64,000 nt of DNA from Schizochytrium sp. TIO01 (GCA_004764695.1 SMSO01000032.1:6468668-6532667); one strand, 5' to 3'; counted from the first letter of the stretch, positions 43,619 to 56,063 are shown. Notes: generated by a model from the letters alone, not told the origin. Made by a program: numbers and translations.

Positions 43619-46600
43619 AGAGGTCCATGTATCGAAAGCAATAGAACGAGACTTAGATATTTCTGCCACGGTTACCTATATCAAAACAGAAGAACAGCGA
43701 AATAGAAAATAGCATGTTTTTTTAAATTAGGGGTGTTCTTCTTTTTTTATCTTCTTGCACTGTTATGAATACCAGTAGGTGCAATGATAGCTCAGGTGCA
43801 GAAAACTTACTTACTCTAGCATAAGTTATTACCCACACAGGCCTAAATCAGCGCATGCAACAGAGGACAGCGCAACTCTATCGTGACCTTCGCTCCAGTG
43901 TTGTATCAGATTGAACTTTGTGATAACTCGGTGAGCAAAGACCAGAGATCTGCAAAGCTTCATAAAATTAAGGCTGCGATAATACCGAGGTCACCTTGCC
44001 CAATGGCTTTCTTGATGATTTCTACAGCTCGAGTGTTGCACGAAGAGCCTGACTTCTTCTCAGATTTCCTGCTTCAGAAGTACAATAGATATACTGTGGC
44101 CTCCTGGTTTCTTCTCGTTTTTGCACTGTGAAGATCTGTCTCCACTATTATCTGATGAGAACTTCTGCTGTAACTCGCAGTGCCTCTTTCGTAGATTACT
44201 CTGAAGCCAAGATTTTTAGTCTTAGAGCTGTATTCCTTTCTTAAAACTAGATGAAATCGGGTGATGCCTTATAAAGGCGGTTTCTTCTCCTCATACCACA
44301 CTGGTGAGGATGGTGGCAGTGGTGATCGTCTGTGATGAAACCAGTGGCAGTGAGGAGATAAAGGCGGAAGGAAAAAAACTTAGTTAGGGAAAGAGGTTTA
44401 AAAACAAGGCATTTAAAAGAGATTTTTTTTTTTAATAAATAAAGAATGTTTCATCTTGGAATGAACACACTCCTTCTCCAATAAAAAATAAAATAAAAAT
44501 TGATAGTATTTTTAAAACTAAAACCGACGTACCTCGTGTATTCTTTTCATTGGTAATTTTCTTTTGCTTCTTAAAACTAAAGAGTGGAAACTTGTAAAAG
44601 AGAAGAACATCCTTAGATTTTCTGTCTGTCCGCACAGCTAATCTGCGATGGATGTTCCACGCAATTGAAGCATTCTTCTGCGAATACCTGTCCATACCTG
44701 CAGCGCCATGACTTCAAAGCAGCGTTACTGCCATCGAAAGACCCATTCTGCCACGCGAGGTGCTCTAAGCCCTCTCCAGAATTACACGCGGCGATGTGGC
44801 AAAGATTGATCTGTTTCCACAATGCCTTTCCTTAAGGAGAGCAGCGTCTACCCATTTCCCTAATCCCTCCTAGCTGCTCTGCTTGCTTCCTTCAAAGCTC
44901 GTCTCTGCTATGTAGCGGCGTACATACTCCTACTCAAGCAGGCACCCCTGCTTTTTCCCTTCTGTTCTACTTTTCAGCTGTTCTCTTTTCCGCCGAAGGT
45001 GTTTGTTCTGAGTTCGAGTAATCGCGCACACTCGACCCTCTCAAGGACCACGTACGTACTGCTTTTATATCTACAGATTGGGCCAGAAAGTCTTTCAAAA
45101 CAGCCATCTTCTGTGAAGCAGCCATAGTAAGTACGCTTCAATAGTGCCTCTTCTGCTTCGCTCGCCTCGGTTTCAGCCTCAGAGATTCCTCATCATCAGT
45201 TACACGGAGAAGCACGGGCTGGACTACCAGTTATCCCTATCTGCGCCTACGCGCGGTGGCCTTCTTTTTTTCCCTTCGCAGCCGCACGCTTCATTGCCCT
45301 TGGCATATCTAAGATAGATAGAGAGGTTCATGATTCGTGAAAGACTATTCAAGGTTTTTGGTCTTGAGAGAAGCCGGGGGTCGTAAACGTGGCTGAGGCT
45401 GGATACAGCAACCAAGGCCGCAGCTGCTTTGCTTTGAAGACAGCTATTCTTTCTGCGAAACCATGCTTGTCTTGCACCTTGTATCAATCCACCTGTCGAT
45501 CTATCCGAGCTGCAGTCTTCAGGTTATTCGATCATCTACGAGAGGAGCAGGTGTGCTATATACAGTTAGTTAGTGGCTAAGTAGGCCTGCTCAGTGTTTT
45601 CTGCTCTTTCTGCAACAGTCTGCTTCGAATTGAATTTGGTGAATTAATTGATCAATTTATTGGCCTCAGCTCCAATTAGGCCTTCCATACGAAAGCAGGA
45701 TCGAAGCGACTTTGATCGTGGCATACAGTAGGTCTGTTTCATGTCGTCACCGATGATGATGACGATTAGGCCTGATTCTTAGTTTTTCAATACTACTGCT
45801 TTTCATTGAAGATTTAATAAAAACCTTTGGAGAATAGCGGAGAGGAAACGAAAGAAAGATAGAAAAAGCGCTAAAGGCCTCAGCTAGAAGCCTCATCAGG
45901 ATCGACCCACCTTCGTTCGATCGATCGAAGCAAGTGCTCTAAAGCTTGTCGCCTCTTCTTCTTCTTCTTCTTGTTCTTTTCCTTTCAAGGTGCCTGAGGT
46001 TGTTGACGTGCGTCCAACCGACTCTGAGTCTGTCTCCGGCGCTGTTTCTGAGCCTTTGTCGGCGGGTCTTCGCTTCTTCGTTTCTGCGCGCTCGATCATT
46101 CATTCTTCTTCCGCGCGGATTTTCCTTTTCTTCTTTCCGCTTCGTTTCAACAAACGAATTGTGCGCACAGACGAAAGCCATTAATTACTGCTATTGATGA
46201 AAGAAAAGAAAGAGGACGGGAAAAAAGAGGACGGGGAGAAAGGAAGACGGATGGAAGGACTATTAAATTAAAATAGAATGTGTTTTAATTTAAAGAAAAG
46301 AGAAAGTGGGAAAAGCGGCGCTCTTTTGCTTTCGGGTCCGCACCAAAGCTGCATCGCGCCTCTGATGAAGTGACTTTACTGGCTTGGTTGGATGCGTTCA
46401 TGAACCGAGAGGGCCTTAAAAAGGCGCTCTTCTCTACTCAGAGGCTGACAGGTCGATTTGAGGTCTTTTTCTAGTATATCAATTAGAAAAAGGTTCTGTT
46501 CATCATATCAACGAACATGTTTCATGCTATTGCTTTTATAATTAAACTAGATATTTTTTGTTTAATTAAAAATAATTAAAATCTTTACCTCCGTAGAGAT

Positions 46601-47897
46601 AACAGCACCTACCTACCCGGTAAGGTATATGAAAGATAATCTCCGTTTGTATGTTCTATTTTGGGTGCTCTTCTTTATTCATGGTTATATATTCCTCTAT
46701 GATAAATAAGCAAGTGAGGGGGGGGTTAAGATACTCTTTAGCTAGCTTGCTCTCTCTAGAGTGTTTTGAGGTGATTCTCATAAAATCAAAATTGAAAGGT
46801 TCTAGTAGTAATGCTAAAAAAATAAAGAAGAGATTAAAGATTACTTTTTTAATTTGAAAAAGCCATTTTGAATATTGAAATAATAAGTAGGTGCTTATGG
46901 GTTTCTGGTAAACAGTAAAATAGAACACCCCTTTTGATTTATATTGAGAGTCCTGCAGAGAACAGAACGGTCTGTATGAACTATTAGAACTTATACAACC
47001 TCCATTTGAGTGATATACTATTTTACTTTACTTATTCAGGTCTTCGTCAAGGAGCGGAGGCGAGGTAAGAAAATGGCATGGCGAAGGATCCACCGAGCTC
47101 CAAACAGCACATCCAAGTGAATCAAGCCTACAATTCACGTCATCATCAAAGTACTTCAGCCGGAAGCTTTGCGTCTCAGCATGTGCCTTTGGGCACTTTC
47201 CGGGAGGCAATCTCATAGACACGCGCGACGACGTCGAGGGCATCCATCCAAGTCTGCGGCGCCGGCGAGCGGCGTCACTGGCCATACTGCGCCGTAGTGA
47301 GTGTGTGCTCCGCCAGGAATTTCAATGCCAGATTGGTGACTGACATTCCAGCAAGCCGAGGCTCTCGGGTGCCCGCAAAGAACGCACACAGGTGCATTGC
47401 CGATGGTGACGTTCACTCACGCCGCCAGGGGCGTACCTATCGAAGGACACGCTGCAAGAGCTGTCTTTGATCGCACTCCGTCACCATAATTGCGAAGCAC
47501 CTTTTATGGGATGGTCCGATTGAAGCAAGAAACTGAAAGAAGGAAGGAAAGAAAGAAAGACCGCGATTATCGCAGAAAGCACAGCGATGACGACGATGAT
47601 GCGGCAGCGAGTCCTTTCAGACAGTCTGCAGCGGGCGGTACGATAGGCGCGCTGCTATCATGTCGGCGAGCGAAACCCAGCAGACGAGCACAGCTCGGGG
47701 CCGCCACAGGCCTTGGCAGCTAGCTAGTTAGCTGTCGCTCCCACGCACGCCTCAACGCAAGAACGCGGAGACCAACTCATAAGCTGTCTCGCGGGCTGGC
47801 TGAGCACGCACCTGTCCTACTGATTGCTTGTGGCTGGTGGGGGACGAACCAGTACGTCTCTCGTGGTTTCATCATCTCAGCTGTTGCACACTTACGC

Positions 47898-47920
47898 TGA
47901 AGAAGAAGAAGAAGAAGAAG
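47898..47920. repeat. GAA trinucleotide repeat followed by GATGAC repeats
   Basis: Seven GAA units, then irregular GATGAC/GATGGC units to about 47955. Confidence 0.85.
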
Positions 47921-49498
47921 ATGACGATGCTGACGATGACGATGGCGATGACCTCTGACCTGGATTACTTGGAATGGACCTCGCGAGATGCGCCAAGAAA
48001 GCTTGGAACAAGCGGCTCCTGCTCGAGCTATGTAGCTGTCTGCCTGTCTAACTGTCTGTCCATATATTTGTTTATCTAAATATCTGCCTTGGATTTCCCA
48101 CGAAAGAGCTCAAAACATACCCAGACGAGCTCAGGGAAGGGCCAGAAGGAAGAAGTCCGCGCTGTCCCGAGTCTGTCCTCGAAGAGGTTTTTGTTGTCAG
48201 TTAGTCAGTCAGTCGTTGGTTTCATCAATGATTGATTGTAAATTTGAGAGTTGCCCTTTCTTCCTGTCTAATACTTCTTCCTTTCCTCCACTCCGTGTCC
48301 TCTTGATTGTATAAATCTTGTATCTATCTATGTATTCTAAATATAAATATATGTGCCTCTGTGTGTGTCTATCTCATCATCTCTGTATAGTAGGGCTTTG
48401 GATTTATGGGCACCACAACGAGAGCGGCAATTTCCTCCTCCGCACTCTCGTCTTCCGCATTCGCATTGCTTTGGTAGCTCCGGTTCTTCTGCACTCGCTC
48501 GCCACTTTCGCCGACTGCCTGCTACGTTGCGCGCTGTCAGGGCCGTTGTAGCTCGTTTGGGAGCAGCGCCGCGAGCGGAGCGGGCATCGGTTGCCACAGA
48601 CATGTGCTCGTGCTGCTTCGCAAGCAGCAAATCCAGAGCATGACTGACAGCAGACCTTGGTTGAAGAAGTGAAGTGCTGAGGGCCGTAGCTGCGGAGCTG
48701 CGTGCCCTGTTGGTACCTTTGGAGCTGCCGTTCAGTTGTAGATTTCTTGTCTCTGGGTCTTCGGCTCGCTCGTCCTTGTGCGAATTTCGAGGCTCCAAAT
48801 TTGGGTGCATTCAATAGCGCGAAATTTGAAGGGTATATTCAATGAAGCAGGCTTTGTGAAGACAGCTTTCTTCGCGAGAATAAGCCAAGACGGTCGATCA
48901 ATGCACTGCTCGCGGCTTGAAAGCGTGTACATATATACATTCGTTTCTCCGTGATTGGCTACCTTCGTAGCAGAAGCTGTTCGAGGCTTGTTTAATAAAA
49001 CAAACATGCGTCGAAGGCTTGGAATTTGGTCTTCCACCGATAGAATCTGCTTGGTCTGCGTCGCAAAGATGTCGATGATCTGATGTGCCGCCCAATTCGA
49101 AAGCCATCACCGCGAGTTCTCAAGCCATGTCTTGGACGAGAGGCTAACTTGAGCTCAGGTTTCATTGGCAAGTTTTGTAGTTCTGGGGAGCACACCAGCA
49201 GCTGTCAACCGACTCAAGCCACAATTACGAGATAGGTAAGTAGGTAGGTCCTGTCCGTCGTAGCATCCGCATGCACTTCAGGATCACATTGCACACGTGC
49301 CCCAGTGTTTCCTTCAACCAGCTGCTCCTCCATCCACGCGATCAACCAATCGATCGATCATCCACTTTGGCCGTGTTTGAGTTCGATTCCGTGTGCATGG
49401 ATAGGTATGTGTATTCAACTTTGAATTCGAAACTTGAATTCGAACCCTCTGTTCTCTCTGTTCTCTCTGTTCTTTCTCAGCCTCTTTTGAACAAATAG

Positions 49499-49541
49499 AC
49501 AGTCAGTCAGTCAGTCAGTCAGTCAGTCGGTCGGTCAGTCA
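49499..49541. repeat. GTCA/GTCG microsatellite
   Basis: About ten tetranucleotide units (AGTC phase), the last ones changed to GGTC. Confidence 0.88.
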
Positions 49542-49626
49542 ATAGGAACGTCGAAAGTTCTGCTCTCTCTTCCTACCAAATCTGCCTCTAATTTTAAAGA
49601 TAAAGCGCTCAATCGATCCCTCCTTC

Positions 49627-49725
49627 GATCAATCAATCAATCAATCAATCAATCGATCGATCGATCAATCAATCAAATGATCAGTCAATCGATCAATCAA
49701 TCGATCAATCGATCAAGCGCTCAAT
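49627..49725. repeat. ATCA/ATCG microsatellite
   Basis: About 100 bases of ATCA and ATCG units. The GATC-rich part is self-complementary and can form hairpins. Confidence 0.88.
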
Positions 49726-50040
49726 CTCACCCACCCAAGAAATTAGACAAATAAACAAATAAATAGTAGATAAATAAGTAAATAAGTAAACATATAAATA
49801 ACGGCGAAGCAAGCTAGCTGACTCGAGCGGAGTCAGGGGCGGCTTCGGGCCATTCTGCAGAGGCCTCGGATCAATCCGCGTTGCCGCGGCTGCTTGCACG
49901 AGGAGGAGCCTGGCCGGCCACGCTCCCTTCGACTTTGGATGATTGATTGATGCTTGCTTTGGCAAACGTATGCAGAGAGCGCTTCTTTCCTTCTTTCCCT
50001 TTTCATTTATTTGTTCCTCTCAGATAATAGGCCTTACCTA

Positions 50041-50106
50041 AGCTAGCTAGCTATCTTACTAACTAACTCACTATAACTAACTAACTAACTGACTGACTAA
50101 CTAACA
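50041..50106. repeat. CTAG/CTAA/CTGA tetranucleotide repeats
   Basis: AGCTAGCTAGCTA followed by imperfect ACTA and ACTG units for about 65 bases. Confidence 0.8.
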
Positions 50107-52429
50107 GCTCACCTAGAGAATTGTGGCTTTCTGCTCATCTCGAAATCGCTCCACCGTCATCTCGCGGCAGAAAGGGGCCGAGGCTTCGAGACGGGAGGTG
50201 AACACGAGGCGAAGCTGGCCAGAGGCTCTGCCGCCCCAATCGAATGGAGGCCTTCCTTCGTCTGCGACTGAGCGCCGGTCGCCCTTTTCGTGATCTCCAG
50301 TTCCACCATCGTGTTTTCGCCTCTGTCTGCGAGTAACATATGTTTTATTACAGTTATTCCTATAGTCCTTGTTATTAAAAGTTCTGAATAGAATAAGTTG
50401 TCAAAAACAATCGATACATACATACTTCAAAACCCTTTTTGTGAATTGAACCATTAATAGCGCTCCTTACGAATACTAATAATACTAACACAAGGAAAGA
50501 AGAGAAGGGAAGAGAAGAGAAGAGCGATGATGAATGAAGATCGGGCGGAGTTTGCTTTCTTTTCTGTCGGAAATTTTAGGCCCTGCGAAAGCGGCCAAGC
50601 AAAGCAAGAAGGCGGAGGCTTCTTTGCCCGAATGTTGAGGTTCTGGTAATTTATTGTTGTATTCTTTGTATTTTAATAATTTAAATTTTTATAAGTTTAT
50701 TTTGGTTGATGAATTTTATTTTTTATGGTTTTTGATTTTTTTTGTAATAATTGATGTTTCAACTTTCTGTGTTGATTCTGCAGCAGAGCAAAGAACTGGA
50801 GAAGCTTGAGACGACCGCGTGTTTTAACGGCCTCTTCGAAGTGCGGCAGAGCCTTTGATCTTCGGCATCAGCGGTGACGACTTTTGAATGGATTCGGAGC
50901 GTTAGAACCTGTGCAGTTACACAGTTCGATACGTATCAATTCCATCGTCTCGATGGCCTCTTTTTTCCCTCTCCGTTCGTACCTTTGAGATAGATAGATA
51001 GACAGATAGGTACTTTACTTAACTTCCCCTATTTCCAATGCTCATTCAAATGCCCTCCGTCTTCTAAGGCTTTGTTTGGGGCTCCTTTATTCGGGAGCGG
51101 TTTCAAGAAGCCTTCGAAGGTCTATTCGAAGATGCCCTTTTCCCTCTTCACGTGAATGCACGTTTGTCTGCGGTTTCGCAGCCTCGCGAAACCGCCCTTC
51201 AACTGCAGAAATTGAAGCAAAGGCCTCCGACAGACTACTCTAAAAGAGCAACATAGTTGAGTAGCTAGCCAATAAGCCTAATGAGCCTGCCGCCGCTCTT
51301 GGCTGCTGGCAACTGACTTTAAAAAAAATTGAGTGATAGCAGTTAAAGCTCTGAGAAGAGGACGTACTTGTTGCTCCGTGGGCACGTGCTTACGCGCGAA
51401 GGCACAGATATGTGGAGCCATTCTCGTGTTTGTATCTGTGTGAGTTCTTCGTCATGGTATCCCAAGCACTCGTGGTCGTGAAACCTCGTTTAGTTTCGAA
51501 GCTGGGCTTGCTTGAAAACTAAAACCTAAACCAAAACATTATCGACAGCCTGAATTACTTTTATTCATTCTTCAGTGAAAGTTCTTTGGAATATGCATAA
51601 TATATCGCCACGACCTGAAAAGGGGGAAATAAAAGACTGCCAGAATTCTAAACTCTCGCGAGGGTACTGTTTTTTTTTCAAGTGGGAAAACGATGTGAAC
51701 GAAGCAAGCACTTGATCCTTCTCTATGCAGGTCTGAAGCCTGGCGTCGTCCTAATTCAAGGCAGCGCTGGCACGATATGGAGCTAATTCATAGGGCTGAG
51801 TGCCGGAATTCCGTGCGAATCTTTCCTTTTCGTTCGTTTCTTCGATTACAAGAAAACGCTTTCGATCGTTCCAAAACAAAGTATTTTCGTCATCGTACCT
51901 CAGAAAAAGTCAAAACAGAAAGAAATGAAGAAAGAACGCACCTGCGGAAACAAAAACACTAAACGCGTTCTATTCATTAACCAGAAAGTGGTAGTTTGAA
52001 GCCGCCTAGCTACCTAATTCAATGGTGGAGAACAGCTGTTGGTCGGTGCCTGGTCGTCCCACAGCTCAGCTTTGTAATCCTCTCCAGTGGAAGACTGCGA
52101 GGAAAAGCGCGCGCACTCTGTCTGTGATTACTCCCTTTTCACATTTTTACCCCGCAGCTTGGGCCTCGGCGCGGTGGTCTAAATTTGACAAGGATTGAAA
52201 GAGAAAAATGTGCAGGTGCCCCTGGTCTCCGCTTTTCTACTCCTCAATCCATCCATTTGGACCTGCCTGCCACGTGCGTCATAGATGCCCACGTCGCTTG
52301 AATCGCAGCCCTCCTTCGCCTCGAAGTCCTAGACTCCGTCATGATTACCAACCGGCTGCAGCTTCGCACCACCAAGATTATCTATCGCCTCCACGGTAGT
52401 CTACTTTTCTTGATATATTTGTTTATTTA

Positions 52430-52460
52430 TTTATTTATTATTTATTTATTTATTTATTTG
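52430..52460. repeat. TTTA microsatellite
   Basis: About eight TTTA units with one deletion. Confidence 0.88.
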
Positions 52461-52920
52461 CTTGGCTTGCTTTCTCTGCCTTTCTTGCTTCCTTCCTGCA
52501 CGCAGAAGCAACCTAACGAGCTGTTTGTTCTAGTTTCGCCGCACCCACAGCTTGCAGCTATCCGCCCCGCACTCCCGCGCGACCCTCCCAGTGATTCGGC
52601 TATGTGGGGTGTGCTAACTGCTGCTGTGGGCTTCTCAAGTGCCAGCGGTTGCTCTGCTGAGCATGCTGTTGCTCGTGCTGTTTATTTGTTTGTTGTCCGC
52701 AAAGCTAGCTCTGCAGACTCCGGCTGCCTTCTTTGCCTTCTTCGCTTCTTCGAGACGCCCCCAAAAGCGTGCCCAGGCCGAGCGCGGGAGGCTTACTCCG
52801 CGGGTGTTCCTCCCGTCTCCGGAGGCAGAGAAGGCGGGTGGTGGAGGAGCGACTGATTGATTCTGAGGAGTCCGTGCACAGAATTCTCCCGTGGATTCCT
52901 CACTTGTGTCGAGATGTCTT

Positions 52921-53048
52921 TTTGTTTGTTTGTTTGTTTGTTTGTTTGTTTGTTTGTTTGTTTGTTTGTTTGTTTGTTTGTTTGTTTGTTTGTTTGTTTG
53001 TTTGTTTGTTTGTTTGTTTGTTTGTTTGTTTGTTTGTTTGTTTGTTTG
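52921..53048. repeat. Perfect TTTG microsatellite, 32 units
   Basis: Exactly 128 bases of uninterrupted TTTG, the longest perfect microsatellite in the window. It lies in the gene-poor region and is open in all plus-strand frames, which explains the Phe/Val/Cys/Leu-repeat frames across it. Confidence 0.97.
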
Positions 53049-53189
53049 TCGCTGACGAGAAGGAAGCAGCGCCCAGCTAGCAGCCCAGTAGGCGTAAGAC
53101 TAGGCCCGCCTGCTGCCTGGCTGGTTGACTTGCAGCAATAGGAGTGCCGGTAGTGCCAGTTAGTATTAGTATTTGAAAAGAGTGTTTGT

Positions 53190-53250
53190 CTTTCTTTTTT
53201 TTTTTTTTTTTTTTTTTTTTTCTTTTTTTTTCTTTTTTTCTTTCTTTCTT
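53190..53250. repeat. Poly-T / T-rich tract
   Basis: About 30 consecutive T followed by T8-C units. A three-copy 12-base tandem (AAGAAGCTGCAA) lies nearby at 53331-53364. Confidence 0.9.
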
Positions 53251-54738
53251 GCTATTTGTTGTTTTTGCGCTTCCTTTTCTTGGCCTTTGACTCCGTCTGC
53301 GTAGGAGGGGAAAAGCCCTGAGACCCTGAGCAGAAGCTGCAAAGAAGCTGCAAAGAAGCTGCATAGGAAGACTTTTCGATTGCGCTCTCTACGCGAACAC
53401 TTGAAAGGTCGGCGGCCAAGTGGAACTGAAGTCCAAGCAAGACCGAAGAATTTTAGAGACAAAAGCAAACTCATTACAATTTTTAATTTTGTTTTGGCTA
53501 CCGAAATCAATCAATCTATAAAAACCAACACAAACAAACCAACCAACTATATAAAAATAAACAAGTAACTAAACGAAACTAGCCTAATCAAACAGCTATC
53601 GGAAATCTAAAAGGAAACAATAGCAAAAGCTGGAAAACACACAAAAAGAAAGGGAATGATCGAAATCCTGTCCTGCCTGCCATACGTCCCTGTCTTCGCC
53701 GCATGGCAGGCCGCCACAACGCACGTTATCTGATGGATCCTTCGACGATCAGGGCTGTTTAATTAAGGTCGCCAGCCCGCTTGAATTGAATTCTGTGTGC
53801 TGCTTTGAAACTACGCTTGGACGTGACATTAGAGCGCAACGCGAGAATCGCACGGGTCCTCCCCTATGGATGGATGAATGAGCAGTTTCCCTCTGAACCT
53901 CACGGAAGACATTCGATTTTTAAAAGGGCCTGCCTGTACAAAGTAATTTAAGATCAGTTCAATCTATTAGTGAAGAATTTGATCGAAACAGTGAGTTCAA
54001 ACTGTATCTCGAATCGTGTAGCAGGGTCTGCTTTCTCGCCGTCTCTAGCCTTGAGCGACTATCGATCTATCTTTCCATCGTCATGTAGTCATTTGACTTT
54101 TATTGGCAAATTATTCAAACGCACAGGTATAATTCACTCTTTTCACGACTTTTTTTGTTTGTTTTTGCTTTTATTAATTGTTTGCCGATTGGTACTTTGT
54201 TTCCTTCTTTTTCTATTTTGTTTTAATTGAAACTAAGCCTTGCAGGTTGGTTAATGACTAAATCCATTAAAAGCATTAGTCAGATTAGGCTACTTCGAAA
54301 GCTTTTATCTGTCTCCTGCCTCTAGAGTAAAAATACCAGAGTCAAAATCATCGATTGAGAGTGACAGGAAAAGAGAACAGAAATAGGAATGGAGTAGAAT
54401 GAAATAAAAACTTTCAAACGATGAACACCTGCTGCTGCAAGAGAACAGCAAGGCTAGCTAGGCCTTCAAGAGAGTGCTAGCTTTCGTGCTATCAGCCTCG
54501 GTTACCTCTGATTGTTTGGATTTAAGGTCTTCGCCGCATGCGTTTGTTTTGAAAAAGTTTGCCTGTTATCGCCAATCTGCGCTTGGAGCTGATTGAGATC
54601 TTCCCAATGCTTCTAAACAAACTCAATCAATGTCTTTGCCTCACAGACGCTTTCTCGTCGTTACTGTCTCGCGATGCCTCTCTTTTTCATCTCCCTGTTT
54701 ATTTATTGATCGATAGATCGATTGATTGATTTAGTCAT

Positions 54739-55300
54739 TCATTCATCTGTTCTATTTGCACTACTATGTGTTAGCATAGCGGCATGATAAGGTGTGTTCT
54801 TTGCGGCGTTGGCGTGTTCTTCGCTCAGGCGTTCTGCGAATCCCCACCTTTTGCCTCTCCGCAGAACGCGCTGTTTTTTATCGGGCATGTCTGTTTCTTT
54901 GTTTATTTGTTTGTTTGTTTGTTTGTTGATACATGCGCGTATCTATTTACCTGGCCACAGATACTGCGTTTGGCCAAAGCGCGGATAGCTTCGGAAGGGT
55001 TCATCGCGTACGATGGCACTTCCGAGGAAGATTTCAGCCAATCCAAAGCAATTCTCGCGTCGGAGTCGCTTCTTGCCGTAGACCGGATCATACAAATTTT
55101 CCCATCCTTCATATGCTAATTTCCATCATGGCAACGGCCAGGTCGTTAGTATTTGGAGCATAGCGGTTCGAATCCTATCCTGCTAAGAACGTTCATAAAC
55201 CCGCAGCAGGCGCTTGGAACGGCCTGCGGAGCTAAGGTGGCGATGATGATGATGACGAGGGTACATACTTACTTCTATCAGTTTGGGTTAGAAGGGGCAT
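54739..55300 (-). CDS. Small hypothetical protein, three exons (114 residues)
   Basis: Exons on the minus strand at 55273-55300, 54951-55115 and 54739-54890 join in phase to encode 114 residues. The introns (55116-55272 and 54891-54950) begin GTAAGT and GTAAAT and end TTAG and ACAG. The first contains TACTAAC, a perfect branch-point sequence, some 35 bases before its acceptor. The middle exon reads YEGWENLYDPVYGKKRLRR and ends FGQTQYLWP; the last exon is highly charged (MPDKKQRVLRRGKRWGFAER) with about 69% purine-first codons. I recognise no family. It is basic and soluble, so a small subunit of an organellar or RNA-binding complex is possible, but that is a guess. The ATG at 55300 is chosen because it precedes a consistent donor; the frame is also open further upstream. 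It would share a promoter of about 105 bases with the next gene. Confidence 0.42.
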
Positions 55301-55405
55301 AGAAGTGGGCTCGTCAGCGGATGAAGTGTGTACCTCCTGCTGGAGTAAGCGATATCTACCCACTGGACTAGGCGTTCTTTTCGTGTGGAACGGAGAACAA
55401 ATAAA

Positions 55406-56063
55406 ATGTGGGGCGGTTGTGGAGTTTTGGTTAGCGACTTGGTTGCTCATTCAGGCTGGAAATTCGAGGCAAAAGCTCTCGATCAGCTCGCGTTTCTGCA
55501 TGCTTGCAAGCGTGCGAACCCGCGCATGATCACATATTTGAACATTACTTTGAGAGGCCTCAACACGAAATGCATAGTTCAGGTTGGTTTGATACTATAC
55601 AAAGCTGCCATTGACTGAGTGACGACGATGGCGGCGATCCTCATCGTTCTTGTTATTAGGTTCGAAGGAAATGGAGCGCCGTGAAAACCAGGGCTAGAAA
55701 AGACAAAGAGGCGAACCTGAACGAAGCAATTGAAGACTTCGTTTCCACCAACGTGAGCAGCGGTCTTTCAAGACTCGGCTTCAAGCAGAGATGCCTAGTG
55801 AGCAAACCTAACCTAACCTAACCTAACCTAACCTAAACTAGACTAACCTAACCTAACCTAACCTAACCTGTCGTCGTCGCCTGAAGGCATTGCTGCTGAC
55901 CTGTGGCTCTCATCCTGATAAAGAAACAGCGTTCATGATCTCTGATGCTCTGCGCTCGAAAATGGTGCACGATATTACCGTCGTTGAAGCTCGGTTTCGT
56001 CATCATATTCTTCAGGCTTGCACAAATTCGGAGTATAAAACCAGCCTGGAGCGCGCTCGATAG
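55406..56063 (+). CDS. Small hypothetical protein, three exons (163 residues)
   Basis: Exons 55406-55582, 55660-55797 and 55887-56063 are all in phase 0 and encode 163 residues. Donors are CAG/GTTGGT and CTA/GTGAGC, acceptors TTATTAG and CTGAAG. Overall about 62% of codons start with a purine, 74% in the middle exon, which supports real coding sequence. The protein is basic and helical-looking (AVKTRARKDKEANLNEAIED, then AFMISDALRSKMVHD). No family recognised. The second intron (55798-55886) consists almost wholly of CCTAA repeats. The start is the first ATG of the frame and lies 105 bases from the start of the divergent gene on the minus strand. A longer 5' end with another exon cannot be excluded. 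Confidence 0.45.
55808..55868. repeat. CCTAA (TTAGG-type) telomere-like array inside an intron
   Basis: About eleven CCTAA pentamers in two blocks split by an AACTAGACTAA variant. The array fills most of an 89-base predicted intron. Each unit contains CTAAC, the usual branch-point core. Confidence 0.93.

Larger units (their letters stand above)
39261..54738. other. Gene-poor, microsatellite-rich region
   Basis: About 15.5 kb in which no frame longer than about 210 codons occurs, and the longest (39245-39877) is driven by CCTG/CGG-rich simple sequence. Many short frames are open on both strands at once, so none can be assigned. Candidate exons with donor-like ends exist (for example minus strand 44700-44822 before GTATGG, and minus strand 47213-47416), but their codon bias is neutral. 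The region holds at least a dozen different simple repeats, listed separately. No LTR, reverse-transcriptase or transposase motif was recognised. It may hold intron-rich genes or non-coding transcripts that cannot be resolved by reading. Confidence 0.45.

Noticed and set aside
43883-44131. An 82-codon plus-strand frame
   Set aside because: Purine-first codons at about 50% and an equally plausible open stretch on the other strand.
47028-47416. Two overlapping minus-strand frames, one with a CxxCGxP sequence
   Set aside because: Mixed codon bias, conflicting frames and no supported splice pair; possible exons but not assignable.
49499-53048. Regular short repeats considered as a CRISPR-like array
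   Set aside because: They are tandem microsatellites without unique spacers, and the genome is eukaryotic.
55120-55200. A tRNA-like B box (GGTTCGAATCC) near 55163
   Set aside because: The T-stem does not pair, no A box or acceptor pairing was found, and the site lies in a predicted intron of the minus-strand gene.
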